Positions 7,300-13,353 of a DNA stretch of 13,353 nt are shown in pieces. The number at the start of each line of letters is the position of its first letter. Position 1 is the first letter of the stretch. Origin of the DNA: Ruminococcus sp. UBA1828. GTDB lineage: Bacteria; Bacillota; Clostridia; Oscillospirales; Ruminococcaceae. The stretch lies in contig DDJI01000042.1 in assembly GCA_002338885.1 (NCBI GenBank), positions 25,427-38,779 on the forward strand. The letters are read 5' to 3'. Under the pieces are notes generated by a model, which was given only the letters and a program-made list of their open reading frames with translations, searched no databases and had not been told where the DNA came from. The position numbers and the translations under genes are program-made.

Positions 7300-7301
7300 A
7301 A
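7273..7301 (-). promoter_or_regulatory. Promoter of the DUF975-like membrane protein gene
   Basis: Perfect TTGACA (7296-7301) and TATAAT (7273-7278) with a 17-bp spacer. Transcription would start near 7266, giving a leader of about 100 nt before the start codon. The leader holds two copies of ATTGCGCA (7188-7195 and 7218-7225) exactly 30 bp apart, of unknown meaning. Confidence 0.92.
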
Positions 7302-7354
7302 CACAAGCTAAAGCAATAAAGCAATTCTAACAAACCCGCGCCGATGTTTCGGCA

Positions 7355-7376
7355 GGCTTAATATATATATTAAGCC
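7355..7376. promoter_or_regulatory. 22-bp perfect palindrome upstream of the aminotransferase promoter
   Basis: GGCTTA, five AT units, then TAAGCC: a perfect 22-bp palindrome ending 6 bp before the -35 box. CCGATG (7341-7346) and CATCGG (7376-7381) make a further outer pair. It could be an operator for an activator or repressor dimer. It has no T-run and lies outside the expected transcript, so it is unlikely to be a terminator for the plus gene. Confidence 0.5.
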
Positions 7377-7382
7377 ATCGGA

Positions 7383-7411
7383 TTTACAACGTCGCTTTAA
7401 TGTGATATAAT
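7383..7411 (+). promoter_or_regulatory. Promoter of the aminotransferase gene
   Basis: TTTACA (7383-7388) and TATAAT (7406-7411) with a 17-bp spacer and an extended -10 TG (7403-7404). Transcription would start near 7418. Confidence 0.88.
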
Positions 7412-7450
7412 GATAAATAAAATTAAAATACCAAGGCGGTGCATTAATAA

Positions 7451-8638
7451 ATGGAATACAAGATTTCAAATAAATTTGTCAGCATGAAGCCCTCGGCGAT
7501 AAGAGAGATTTTTAAAAGTCTCGGCAAGCCGGGCTGCATAAGCTTTGCCGCGGGAAACCCAAGCCCCGAATCCTTCCCGATACCTCAAATAAAGGAAATA
7601 GCCGATGACATACTCGCAAACGACCCGATAACCGCTCTTCAGTACGGCGTGACAGAGGGCTACGCTCCCCTCAGAGACCTTGTCAAGCAGAGGCTGAAAA
7701 GAGTATACAACATCGGAACGCCGGACGATGAGACGATCATAGTTACAGGCGGACAGCAGGGCATAGAGCTTACCTGCAAGGTCATGTGCAACGAAGGGGA
7801 CGTGGTTATAAGCGAAAACCCGAGCTTTATAGGTGCGCTCAACTCGTTCCGCTCGCTCGGCGCAAAGCTTGTGGGCGTGCCGCTCAAGGACGACGGCATG
7901 GACATTGCGGCGCTTGAGAACGCATTGAAATCAAATCCCAAGACAAAGCTGATATACACTATCCCGTCATTTCAGAACCCCGCGGGAATCACGTCGACGC
8001 TTGAGAACAGGAAAGCGGTTTACGAGCTTGCAAGAAAGTACGATGTGCTGATAATAGAGGACAACCCGTACGGAGACCTGCGGTTTGCGGGAGAGGACGT
8101 CCCCACATACAAGAGCTTTGACACAGACGGAAGGGTTGTATACTGCGGTTCGTTTTCAAAGATACTTTCCGCCGGAATACGCGTAGGAACCCTCACAGCC
8201 AACAAGGAGCTTGTGAGCAAGATAGTGGTTGCAAAGCAGGTTGAGGACGTTCACACCAACGTGTTCTTCCAGATGGTCTGTGCAAAGTACATGAGCGAGT
8301 ACGACCTTGAGGGACACATAGAAAAGATAAGAAAGCTTTACATGCATAAGGCAGGGCTGATGATTGCGGCACTCGAGAAGTACATGCCCGCAGACGTCAA
8401 GTTCACCCGCCCCGACGGCGGAATATTCCTGTGGTGCAGTCTGCCGGAGGGATACAGCCTTGACGAGTTTGTAAAACGTTGTTCAGATAAGAACGTCTTT
8501 GTTGTCCCCGGAACGGCGTTTTTGCCGGATGAGTCCGAGGTCACCCGCTCATTCAGGCTAAACTACTCCATGCCGTCCGATGAGGAAATAGACAGAGGCA
8601 TCAAACTGCTTGCGGACGTGGTAGAGGAAATGAGGTAA
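7451..8638 (+). CDS. PLP-dependent aminotransferase, class I/II (2-aminoadipate/aromatic aminotransferase type)
   Basis: 395 residues, complete. It is a fold-type I aminotransferase of the group that also forms the C-terminal half of MocR regulators. Visible features are the PLP lysine K237 in SFSKILSAGIRVG, N176 in FQNPAG, D204 and Y207 in IEDNPYGDLRF, R244, and the substrate-carboxylate arginine R369 in RSFRLNYS. The N-terminal ISFAAGNPSPESFP is typical of the branch including LysN/Aro8-like and kynurenine/2-aminoadipate aminotransferases. It transfers an amino group between an amino acid and a 2-oxo acid using pyridoxal phosphate in the cytoplasm; the substrate (aromatic, branched-chain or 2-aminoadipate) is not resolved. 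AAGGCGG (7433-7439) lies 11 nt before the ATG. It is monocistronic, between its own promoter and a strong terminator. No winged-helix domain is present, so it is not itself a MocR regulator. Confidence 0.93.
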   Translation: MEYKISNKFVSMKPSAIREIFKSLGKPGCISFAAGNPSPESFPIPQIKEIADDILANDPITALQYGVTEGYAPLRDLVKQRLKRVYNIGTPDDETIIVTGGQQGIELTCKVMCNEGDVVISENPSFIGALNSFRSLGAKLVGVPLKDDGMDIAALENALKSNPKTKLIYTIPSFQNPAGITSTLENRKAVYELARKYDVLIIEDNPYGDLRFAGEDVPTYKSFDTDGRVVYCGSFSKILSAGIRVGTLTANKELVSKIVVAKQVEDVHTNVFFQMVCAKYMSEYDLEGHIEKIRKLYMHKAGLMIAALEKYMPADVKFTRPDGGIFLWCSLPEGYSLDEFVKRCSDKNVFVVPGTAFLPDESEVTRSFRLNYSMPSDEEIDRGIKLLADVVEEMR

Positions 8639-8694
8639 CAAATCAACACCGCTGTCCGGCGATCATGCCGCGCTGATATTAAAATCACAAACAT

Positions 8695-8748
8695 AAAAGC
8701 GCTTTTGCCCGCCAACGCACAGTTAGGCTTTACGGCAAAAGCGCTTTT
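8695..8748. terminator. Bidirectional terminator between the aminotransferase gene and trmO
   Basis: Perfect 15-bp stem AAAAGCGCTTTTGCC/GGCAAAAGCGCTTTT with a 24-nt loop. The stem ends supply T-runs on both strands (TTTTT on plus, TTTT on minus). It lies between two convergent genes and probably ends both. Confidence 0.88.
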
Positions 8749-8801
8749 TCATCGGATATCATATTCCACAGCGTAGTAAACACTATCAAATATACTTTCA
8801 G

Positions 8802-9479
8802 TTATCGAACTTTCTTTATATCTGTGACGGTTGCGACGCCGTTTTCAACCCTAAAACTCACGCTGTAGGCGGCATAGTCAAACGTATACACCCTGTCGGG
8901 GTCATTTTGATACGCAGGGCGCGGGTCAGAGGCGAGTATATCTGTAATGGCTTCAAGCTTGTCAGGGGCGACCGCTGCAAGCTGCGGCGGCACATCCACC
9001 TTCAGGGTGTATGTGCTGCATGCGTCGGCAAAGCTGCACACGGCATCAGGGTGTGAGTCGGAATACTTTACATACGGTTTTATGTCAAATATCGGAGTGC
9101 CGCTCATGAGGTCTGCCCCGCTCACCTCAAGCATGGGTGCGCGTTCGCCGTCATGTATTACACGCAAAAGTCTGACAGATGAAAGCCCGAGCGAGTTGGG
9201 TCTGAAGGGAGACCTCGTCGCAAAGACGCCCACTCGGGTATTTCCGCCCAATCTCGGCGGGCGGACGGTGGGGTGAAATCCGTTTTGCGGCGTCTCGGAA
9301 AACTGCCATATGAGCCAAAGGTGCGAATACTCCTCTATGCCTCTTATCGCCTCACGGCTGCGAAACTGCGGCTCAAAAACTATTATCGAGCTTGCCTTGT
9401 TTAGTATGCCGCTCTGGCGGGGTATGCCGAACTTTGACACAAAGTCGTTTTCTATATGCGCTATCGGTGTGATGTTCAT
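8802..9479 (-). CDS. trmO: tRNA (N6-threonylcarbamoyladenosine(37)-N6)-methyltransferase TrmO
   Basis: 225 residues, complete, close to the usual TrmO length of about 235. It shows the family signatures RPPRLGG (73-79), GVFATRSPFRPNSLGLS (84-100), GTPIFDIKPYVKYSD (127-141) and the C-terminal DPRPAYQ (185-191). TrmO (older names YaeB, TsaA) uses S-adenosylmethionine to methylate t6A at position 37 of certain tRNAs, giving m6t6A, which modestly helps decoding next to the anticodon. GGAAGGAG lies about 4 nt before the ATG. It diverges from the ZIP transporter gene across only about 65 bp. No convincing promoter could be picked out in that gap. The assignment is secure. Confidence 0.95.
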   Translation of the reverse strand: MNITPIAHIENDFVSKFGIPRQSGILNKASSIIVFEPQFRSREAIRGIEEYSHLWLIWQFSETPQNGFHPTVRPPRLGGNTRVGVFATRSPFRPNSLGLSSVRLLRVIHDGERAPMLEVSGADLMSGTPIFDIKPYVKYSDSHPDAVCSFADACSTYTLKVDVPPQLAAVAPDKLEAITDILASDPRPAYQNDPDRVYTFDYAAYSVSFRVENGVATVTDIKKVR

Positions 9480-9544
9480 GCGTCTCCTTCCCGCCGCGTA
9501 ACAACTGCGTGCACACGCGGCATATACTGCATAGAGGTGATTTG

Positions 9545-10345
9545 ATGTCTGATGTGATTGTTTATGTGCTTTATGCGCTCATCGCCACGTCCTGCACATG
9601 GCTTATGACCGCTTTGGGCGCATTGACGGTTATATTTTTCAACTCGGAAAACCACAGGCTTATGAATCTCATGCTTGGGTTTGCCGCGGGGGTGATGATA
9701 GCCGCAAGCTTTTGGTCGCTGCTCGAGCCGGCTGTTGCACGGGCTGAGGCGGACGGCTCTCCCGCATGGCTTGTTGCGTCTGCGGGGTTTATATGCGGCG
9801 CGGCTTTCTTATGGGCGTCGGACAGGATAGTGAGCTTTGCAAGAAAGCGCGAGCGCGCACAGCTGCCGGCGGAGAAAAAAAGCAGAACCTCGCTTTTGGT
9901 GATGTCCGTAACCCTTCACAACATACCCGAAGGCCTTGCGGTGGGAGTTGCGTTCGGCGCGCTCAGTGAAAACCCCGACCCACAGGCTGTGATGGGCGCC
10001 GCGGTGATAGCTTTGGGCATAGGCGTTCAAAACTTTCCCGAGGGCGCAGCAGTGTCCCTGCCTCTTAGGCGCGAGGGCGTGTCAAAGCTTAAAAGCTTTA
10101 TGATAGGTCAGGCGTCGGCTATCGTGGAGCCGATAGCGGGGGTGATAGGCGCTGCGGCTGTTGTGTACGTGGAGGCAATACTGCCGTTTGCGCTTGCGTT
10201 TGCCGCGGGAGCTATGATACTTGTTGCCGTGCACGAGCTGATACCGGAGTGTCAGCGCACGGAGTCGGCGGACTCATACAGCGCGACTTTCGGGATAGTG
10301 GCGGGTTTTGCCGTCATGATGCTCCTTGACGTTGCGCTCGGGTGA
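9545..10345 (+). CDS. ZIP family metal (zinc) transporter
   Basis: 266 residues with about eight membrane segments. The two ZIP hallmark helices are plain: TLHNIPEGLAVG (H125, N126, E129) and VQNFPEGAAVS (Q162, N163, E166). A later helix carries E195 (SAIVEPIAG) and a distal VHELIPE (H230, E231, E235). A basic loop (99-115, KRERAQLPAEKKSR) joins segments 3 and 4, without the His-rich metal-sensing stretch many ZIPs carry. It belongs with the GufA/ZupT-like bacterial ZIPs, which bring in zinc and other divalent metals without ATP. In-frame codons upstream (from 9509) are unlikely to be used, because GAGGTGA (9534-9540) is placed for the ATG at 9545. No Zur-type operator could be recognised. 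Metal preference cannot be read from the sequence. Confidence 0.93.
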   Translation: MSDVIVYVLYALIATSCTWLMTALGALTVIFFNSENHRLMNLMLGFAAGVMIAASFWSLLEPAVARAEADGSPAWLVASAGFICGAAFLWASDRIVSFARKRERAQLPAEKKSRTSLLVMSVTLHNIPEGLAVGVAFGALSENPDPQAVMGAAVIALGIGVQNFPEGAAVSLPLRREGVSKLKSFMIGQASAIVEPIAGVIGAAAVVYVEAILPFALAFAAGAMILVAVHELIPECQRTESADSYSATFGIVAGFAVMMLLDVALG

Positions 10346-10363
10346 GTATACATGCAACGCAAA

Positions 10364-10393
10364 AGACCGACCGCAGATGGCTGCGGACGGTCT
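10364..10393. terminator. Terminator shared by the ZIP gene and the Opp operon
   Basis: AGACCGaCCGCAG-ATGG-CTGCGGaCGGTCT: a 13-bp stem with one A-A mismatch and a 4-nt loop. It is followed on the plus strand by GTTTTTTTT and on the minus strand by TTTT. It ends the ZIP gene and probably also the minus-strand operon whose last stop is at 10400. Confidence 0.92.
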
Positions 10394-10399
10394 GTTTTT

Positions 10400-10792
10400 T
10401 TACAATGCGAAGTAGAGAACAAGGCACACCACGGAAGCTCCTAACAGCGCAAGTCCGACAAAGAACCATTGCTTTTGCCAGGGGCGTCTTGATTCCGCCT
10501 TGCGAAGCTTAAACTCGTAAAACGTCTCAAAGTCACGCCGCCTTGAGGTAAACGGCTTTATCAATGCGTCAACGCCAAAGGCGAGCATGTCGTATGCCCC
10601 CTTTGAGTTTGCCCAGCTCAGCGCTCCTATTCCCGCAATCACCGCTCCGGCGACCGAAAAGCAATCGGAGAGCTTGCCCATGACGTCCGAAACCGTCTCC
10701 TGTTCAAAAAGCCCCGTCGCATACGCGCAAACGCCGAACAGTATCACCGCGGCAACCGCTGCGCTTATGTACCTGTATCTTCCGTTCTTCAT
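10400..10792 (-). CDS. Small membrane protein, DUF3899-like
   Basis: 130 residues with three likely membrane segments (about 9-28, 42-60 and 110-129). A polar, Arg/Lys-rich loop lies between the second and third (about 82-107, containing RRRDFETFYEFKLRK). The pattern GAVIAGIGALSW followed by the charged FETFYEFKLRK segment resembles DUF3899 proteins of Firmicutes; this is recognition by eye. It starts 16 bp after the stop of the OppF-like gene, with AAAGGA 6 nt before the ATG, so it is probably the last gene of the peptide-transporter operon. No catalytic motif is seen. Whether it has anything to do with peptide uptake is unknown. Confidence 0.8.
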   Translation of the reverse strand: MKNGRYRYISAAVAAVILFGVCAYATGLFEQETVSDVMGKLSDCFSVAGAVIAGIGALSWANSKGAYDMLAFGVDALIKPFTSRRRDFETFYEFKLRKAESRRPWQKQWFFVGLALLGASVVCLVLYFAL

Positions 10793-10808
10793 CCTCTATC
10801 CTTTGCAC

Positions 10809-12056
10809 TTACTTCAATATCTTCATGTACTTTTCGTACTCAGCCTGATTGCAGCTCACGAAATGCCCCGGCTTTACCTCCCTGAAGGACGGCTTATCGA
10901 CCGAGTAATCATGCTCCGCCAGAGGATTATATGTTATCCTCTTTCTCTTCTTCTCGTAAACCGGATCGGGAAGCGGTATAGCCGACAGCAGCGACCTTGT
11001 ATACGGGTGAAGGGGATTTAAGAACAGCTCGTTGGAAGGAGCAAGCTCCACCATCTTTCCGTAGTACATAACGCCTATTCTGTCAGAGAAGTATTTGACT
11101 ACCGACAGGTCATGCGCTATGAACAAAAGCGTAAGACCGAACTTATCTCTTAAATCGTTGAGCAGGTTTATAACCTGAGCCTGAATCGAAACGTCGAGTG
11201 CGGAAACCGGCTCGTCTGCGATGATGAGGTCGGGGTTCATGATTATAGACCTTGCAACGCCTATACGCTGTCTCTGTCCGCCGGAAAACTCGTGCGGGTA
11301 GCGGCTTGCATGCTCCGGAACAAGTCCTACAAGCTCAAGCATTTCGTACACTTTTTCGTTTATGACCTTTTTATTCCTCTCGCCCTGGATGATAAGTCCC
11401 TCCGAAATTATCTCCCTTACGGTCATTCTGGGGTCTAATGATGCGATGGGGTCCTGGAATATCATCTGAATCTGGGTTACAAGCTTTGTGCGCTTTGCCT
11501 TTCTAAGCTCGTTTTTATACTCCTTTATCAGCGCGGGCTTGTCCTGAGGCTTTGCCGCATCTATGAGCGGCAGGTACTTTTCCTTAACCGCCGCAACAAG
11601 CTTTTGCGAGTACTCCTTGTCGCAGTTTTTCTGGTCATACCTGGCCTCTTTCATCTTCTTTTTCTGCTCGGCAATTATCTGTGCGCACTCGGCTTTTATC
11701 TTAGCCGCCTCGTCGGGGTTTGCGTTCTTGAGCTTTTTCGCGCAGTCCTCACGCGCCTTATCTATGGCTTCTTTATACGAGCGCGTTCCGGCGCATATTC
11801 TCACGCCTTTGAAGATGACGTCTCCGGAGGTGATGTTGTAGAGCTTGATTATAGAGCGTCCGGTGGTTGTTTTACCGCATCCCGACTCACCTACGAGTCC
11901 GAACACCTCGCCCTTCTTTATGTCAAAGCTCACATCATCAACCGCTTTAAGCTCGCCCTTGCCCATCTTGAAGTACTGGCACAGGTGGTTTACCCTGAGA
12001 AGAACATCGGAGTCAAGCTCAACATCCACTTTTGATTTCAAGCTGTCATTGCTCAT
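10809..12056 (-). CDS. oppF: Oligopeptide ABC transporter ATP-binding protein, OppF-like, with a large insertion
   Basis: 415 residues, longer than the usual 310-330. Visible are Walker A GESGCGKTT (56-64), Q-loop Q201 in MIFQDP, signature SGGQRQR (258-264), Walker B LIIADEP (277-283), switch H315, and the C-terminal oligopeptide-type extension PLHPYTRSLLSAIPLPDP. It is the cytoplasmic ATPase that, paired with OppD, powers peptide import through OppBC. The extra length is a Lys/Glu/Ala-rich block of about 105 residues (86-192) between Walker A and the Q-loop, probably helical or coiled coil. Normal members have only a short stretch here (G-x-I then the Q-loop strand). The ATG overlaps the stop of the OppD-like gene by 1 bp (TAATG), with AAAGGAGG upstream, so the two are translationally coupled. 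All catalytic motifs are intact, so it should be active. Confidence 0.93.
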   Translation of the reverse strand: MSNDSLKSKVDVELDSDVLLRVNHLCQYFKMGKGELKAVDDVSFDIKKGEVFGLVGESGCGKTTTGRSIIKLYNITSGDVIFKGVRICAGTRSYKEAIDKAREDCAKKLKNANPDEAAKIKAECAQIIAEQKKKMKEARYDQKNCDKEYSQKLVAAVKEKYLPLIDAAKPQDKPALIKEYKNELRKAKRTKLVTQIQMIFQDPIASLDPRMTVREIISEGLIIQGERNKKVINEKVYEMLELVGLVPEHASRYPHEFSGGQRQRIGVARSIIMNPDLIIADEPVSALDVSIQAQVINLLNDLRDKFGLTLLFIAHDLSVVKYFSDRIGVMYYGKMVELAPSNELFLNPLHPYTRSLLSAIPLPDPVYEKKRKRITYNPLAEHDYSVDKPSFREVKPGHFVSCNQAEYEKYMKILK

Positions 12057-13353
12057 TAAACGTTCTCCTCCTTTCCGCTGTCCTCGCCGGAAGCGTTTTG
12101 CTTGTTCTTTTCCTGCATGCGCTTGATCCTGTCCACGATTATCTTGGGCGGGTCAACCTTGGGCGCATCGGGGTGCAAAAGCCATGTCGCCGCATAATGC
12201 GTATCGGTTATCTTGAACATGGGCGGCTGGCGCTCGAAGTCTATCTTCATCGCATACTTGTTTCTCGGCGCAAACGCATCGCCCTTAGGCGGGTAGATCA
12301 TGTTCGGCGGAGTTCCGGGTATCGCCTCAAGCCTCTCGTTGGTGTCGAGGTCGGGCATCGATGACAGAAGCGCCCATGTATAGGGGTGCGCCGCATGATA
12401 GAATATGTCCTCAGACGTGCCGTACTCGACTATCTTTCCGGCATACATTACGGCTATTCTGTCAGCCATGTTTGCAACTACGCCCAGATCGTGCGTTATG
12501 AAAATTACCGAAAGCTTTCTTTCGTCCTTCAGCTTGTTTATAAGCTCAAGTATCTGAGACTGAATGGTCACGTCAAGCGCTGTCGTAGGCTCGTCGCATA
12601 TGAGTATGTCCGGATCGGCGGCAAGCGCAATCGCTATAACTATACGCTGGCGCATACCTCCGGAAAACTCGAAGGGATACTGATTGTATCTTCTTCTCGG
12701 CTCAGCTATGCCCACTTCCTCCATGAGCTTTATGGCCCTTACCTTGGCAATCTTCTTTGTGACCTTGTTTACAACGCCCGAGGCGTTTGCCTTGAGGTGG
12801 TCTATTGCATCCACCGTCTCGGTGTCGTAGTCTCTTGAGGATGCCGCGGCAAGCGACTCCTGATAATGCTTTATAAGTCTGTCTATCTGATATACTATGT
12901 TTGCCTTTGCGCGCTCAAGGTCGGTTATATTCGGCGCAGGGATGGTGTAGTCGGGTGTCTTGCCCTTTGCCACTTTCCTGTCGTACTTGGCTTTTGCCTT
13001 GTCGTACTTTGCCTGCTCCTTCTTGTTCTTTATCTTTCCGATAAAGTACACGTCAAGATCGCTCTTGAGTCCCGAGCCAAAGGTATATGTAAGGCTGTCC
13101 TTTACTATTTCAAGCGGGTCTATGCACTCGTTTACCTTGTGCGTGAGCGTGTGCGCGGTCGCGTAGCACTCCGCTCGGTTAAGATGCTCCGCCTCAAACA
13201 CCTTTTTGTGCTCCTCAAGCACTTTGATGGCGTCCGCTTTGTGCTCGTACGACTTCTTGGCATATTTTTCGATGCCCTGCCTTGCGTTTGCGATGAAGTC
13301 GAGCATGAAGTCCTCGTCAAGGTATTTTCTTAAGAACTTGTTCAGCTCAGACT
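12056..13353 (-). CDS. oppD: Oligopeptide ABC transporter ATP-binding protein, OppD-like, 5' part missing, with a large insertion
   Basis: The frame runs off the right edge; 431 complete codons are present, and the ATG at 13304-13306 is internal. Counting from that Met, the visible motifs are signature FSGGMRQR (214-221), Walker B ILICDEP (234-240), switch H272 and the C-terminal [17 protein letters not shown] extension. Walker A and the Q-loop must lie beyond the window. Before the signature stands a block of at least about 190 residues rich in Lys, Ala and Glu (for example [19 protein letters not shown]). OppD normally has some 60-70 residues between Q-loop and signature, so this is a large insertion. 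The C-terminal segment ([19 protein letters not shown]) has none of the four cysteines that bind an iron-sulfur cluster in some OppD/DppD proteins. It is the partner of the downstream OppF-like ATPase in peptide import. Confidence 0.92.
   Translation of the reverse strand, partial: SELNKFLRKYLDEDFMLDFIANARQGIEKYAKKSYEHKADAIKVLEEHKKVFEAEHLNRAECYATAHTLTHKVNECIDPLEIVKDSLTYTFGSGLKSDLDVYFIGKIKNKKEQAKYDKAKAKYDRKVAKGKTPDYTIPAPNITDLERAKANIVYQIDRLIKHYQESLAAASSRDYDTETVDAIDHLKANASGVVNKVTKKIAKVRAIKLMEEVGIAEPRRRYNQYPFEFSGGMRQRIVIAIALAADPDILICDEPTTALDVTIQSQILELINKLKDERKLSVIFITHDLGVVANMADRIAVMYAGKIVEYGTSEDIFYHAAHPYTWALLSSMPDLDTNERLEAIPGTPPNMIYPPKGDAFAPRNKYAMKIDFERQPPMFKITDTHYAATWLLHPDAPKVDPPKIIVDRIKRMQEKNKQNASGEDSGKEENV

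Noticed and set aside
9499..9528. Possible plus-strand promoter (TATACT at 9523-9528) for the ZIP gene
   Set aside because: The -35 region is poor, and transcription would start inside the ribosome binding site. No convincing promoter could be fixed in the short gap between trmO and the ZIP gene.
13304..13306. ATG as the start of the OppD-like protein
   Set aside because: The frame continues upstream to the window edge, and the protein would lack Walker A and Q-loop if it began here. It is an internal methionine.
12386..13333. Plus-strand open frames of about 150 codons over the OppD-like gene
   Set aside because: They are antisense to a frame with signature motif, Walker B and switch histidine. 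They arise because the minus-strand codon choice leaves few plus-strand stops.

Overview
The window looks like a chromosomal stretch from an anaerobic Firmicute of the class Clostridia, probably a gut or rumen fibre degrader. The grounds are a T-box leader RNA, sigma-A type promoters with near-consensus -35 and -10 boxes, AGGAG-type ribosome binding sites, Opp-type peptide transporter genes, DUF975-like and DUF3899-like membrane proteins, and a GH115 xylan alpha-glucuronidase. No rRNA, tRNA, CRISPR array, insertion sequence or phage gene is visible. The species cannot be named from the sequence alone.

Left part (1-1888, minus strand). A consensus promoter drives a T-box riboswitch whose specifier codon reads best as ATC (isoleucine), ending in a strong attenuator hairpin. 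Behind it lies a three-module protein: an XRE helix-turn-helix, a cupin, and a medium-chain acyl-CoA synthetase that runs off the left edge. A T-box raises expression when the cognate tRNA is uncharged. The enzyme may therefore help make an amino acid, for example by activating 2-methylbutyrate for reductive carboxylation to isoleucine. This is the most interesting locus in the window.

Middle-left part (1929-7301, minus strand). A promoter at 6134-6162 serves a two-gene operon: a large, apparently cytoplasmic GH115 alpha-glucuronidase, then an amidohydrolase whose start codon overlaps the GH115 stop by 4 bp. GH115 would strip (4-O-methyl)glucuronic acid from imported xylo-oligosaccharides; the substrate of the amidohydrolase is unknown. 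Upstream is a separately transcribed DUF975-like membrane protein with a Gln/Tyr-rich and NNAPV-repeat tail, with its own consensus promoter and terminator.

Middle-right part (7355-10393). Monocistronic units follow: a fold-type I PLP aminotransferase (plus strand, strong promoter next to a 22-bp perfect palindrome), trmO for tRNA t6A37 methylation (minus), and a ZIP-family metal transporter (plus). Strong hairpins that can work in both directions separate convergent genes.

Right part (10400-13353, minus strand). This is the distal end of an oligopeptide ABC transporter operon: an OppD-like ATPase (cut by the right edge), an OppF-like ATPase overlapping it by 1 bp, and a small DUF3899-like membrane protein 16 bp later. 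Both ATPases carry long, lysine-rich, probably helical insertions inside the nucleotide-binding domain, at different places in the two proteins.
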